A DNA stretch of 64,000 nt from Stieleria varia (GTDB lineage: Bacteria; Planctomycetota; Planctomycetia; Pirellulales; Pirellulaceae): contig NZ_CP151726.1 in assembly GCF_038443385.1 (NCBI RefSeq), positions 3,968,001-4,032,000 of the forward strand, given 5' to 3'. The position numbers and the translations under genes are program-made. The notes under the pieces are model-generated. The model saw nothing but the letters and a program-made list of their open reading frames with translations. It made no database searches and was not told the origin of the DNA. Below, in pieces: positions 63,268-64,000 of this stretch. Position 1 is the first letter of the stretch. Each line of letters opens with the position of its first letter.

Positions 63268-64000
63268 TGGACCGCGAGCTCAAAGCAAACTGCCTCGGCA
63301 CCGTTTCGTAGGTAGACGCGATTTTCAATCAGCACCGGATGATTCCAGGTCTTGCCGTCGATGGCATCGATAGATGCCAACTCATCCAGATTTTCTGGTG
63401 TCGCCTGTACCAAGACCAGGTCACCATTCTCGGAGACGATCAGGAGCTGCCCTGCATCGGCTAGCAATAGCAGTTGGCCTTTTCCGTATCGTCCTCGTTT
63501 CCACTTTCGTTTGCCGGATTTGAGATCGACGCACGCAAGGATGCCCGAGTCGAATCCATACAAGTGATCTTGGTAAACAACGAAGTCGTTAAAGTCAGGT
63601 TTCATGTCTCTTGATAACCATTCCAACTTCACTTGCCACTGATCGGAGTCTCGGCTGACTTGTAGGCAGTACGTTCCGCTGCCTTGGCTGCTTCCCATCA
63701 GCACTCGGTCACCGATGATCAATGGTTGCAGTATCCGATAGCCTTCGCCGGGTTGACCGAAGCTCCAAATCTCCGAACCGTCAGAAGGATTGAGGAACTG
63801 GATTCCAGCGTCGGTAATCATTAACAAACCTTCCACTCCGCAAAGCGTTGCCGTGTGAGGCGAGCTATAGCTGTCGACGCCCGATGGGCTCGACCAAGCT
63901 GGTTCACCGGTTGTTGCATCGTAAGCCAACAAGCCTTTGTCGCTTTCGCCGCCGGCGTGAACGATGATCAAGTCGCCGACCAGTAAAGGCGACGAAGACC
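63264..64000 (-). CDS. PQQ-type beta-propeller protein, partial (5' end outside window)
   Basis: The frame is open to the right window edge, so the N-terminus is missing; about 245 residues are visible. Repeated propeller blades contain GLLAYDATTGEPAWSSPSG, IQFLNPSDGSEIWSFGQPGE and ILACVDLKSGKRKWKRGRYG, each with the 'ALDxxTGxxxW' blade signature of PQQ-binding-like quinoprotein propellers. In planctomycetes such proteins are usually exported and often have no enzyme domain. No cofactor ligands can be judged from this part. Confidence 0.85.
   Translation of the reverse strand, partial: SSSPLLVGDLIIVHAGGESDKGLLAYDATTGEPAWSSPSGVDSYSSPHTATLCGVEGLLMITDAGIQFLNPSDGSEIWSFGQPGEGYRILQPLIIGDRVLMGSSQGSGTYCLQVSRDSDQWQVKLEWLSRDMKPDFNDFVVYQDHLYGFDSGILACVDLKSGKRKWKRGRYGKGQLLLLADAGQLLIVSENGDLVLVQATPENLDELASIDAIDGKTWNHPVLIENRVYLRNGAEAVCFELAVQ

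Overview
The window looks like a chromosomal segment from a planctomycete, most likely of the Pirellulaceae (Rhodopirellula-like). The evidence is a 1.3-kaa heme-binding CxxCH protein of the PVC type (35861-39721), a formylglycine-type sulfatase, a Tat-exported Gfo/Idh/MocA oxidoreductase, a thioredoxin/heme/PDZ fusion, and many large signal-peptide proteins. This placement comes from gene content, not from a marker gene.

Left third (1-22.4 kb): an accessory island with the parts list of a modular STAND-type conflict or signalling system. Four loci share one N-terminal motif (PF-I/V-ADQR or a variant). In three of them it precedes a NACHT-like P-loop NTPase: a partial gene at 1-1378 (-), an NTPase-FGE-sulfatase fusion at 3553-6168 (-), and an NTPase with a transmembrane segment and a unique C-terminus at 12124-14475 (+). 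The fourth is a decayed copy at 18368-19233 (-). Two gene sets converge at 14475/14481. The plus-strand set is an unrecognised protein, a small protein, a possible Lon-type (S16) peptidase and an NTPase. The minus-strand set is an E1/ThiF-like protein, the decayed NTPase and an exported PDZ-TPR-CHAT (caspase-like) protein. Intergenic spaces carry about 17 copies of a G/C-rich nested-hairpin repeat that I did not notice elsewhere in the window. The 3' part of a tRNA-Ala(CGC) gene, without its 5' half, lies at 22322-22363 and may be an attachment-site scar at the island edge.

22.4-30.2 kb: a graveyard. A non-coding stretch holds a partly triplicated segment, an IS91-type transposase relic, several inverted repeats and one of two copies of a ~120-bp element. 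It is followed by a 5'-truncated RHS tip with a cysteine-rich C-terminus and a short overlap with a possible immunity gene.

30.2-47.7 kb: ordinary planctomycete genes. They are the thioredoxin/heme/PDZ protein, a Wzz-like chain-length protein, a lipoprotein, the PVC cytochrome, a sulfatase, an oxidoreductase, a secretin-like protein with repeated N-domains, and tRNA-Asn(GTT).

47.7-64 kb: a BlaI/BlaR1-type regulatory pair with a double palindromic operator and a duplicated BlaR1 tail. Next comes a decayed large-serine-recombinase element with an in-frame stop and a 14-bp repeat expansion that shifts the reading frame. Then a small-molecule cluster: two SDR proteins, two isochorismatase-fold proteins, two HxlR regulators and a membrane protein. 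An efflux locus follows, where a deletion joins a membrane-fusion protein to the second half of an RND pump. The window ends with a lipase-like lipoprotein and a partial PQQ-type propeller protein.
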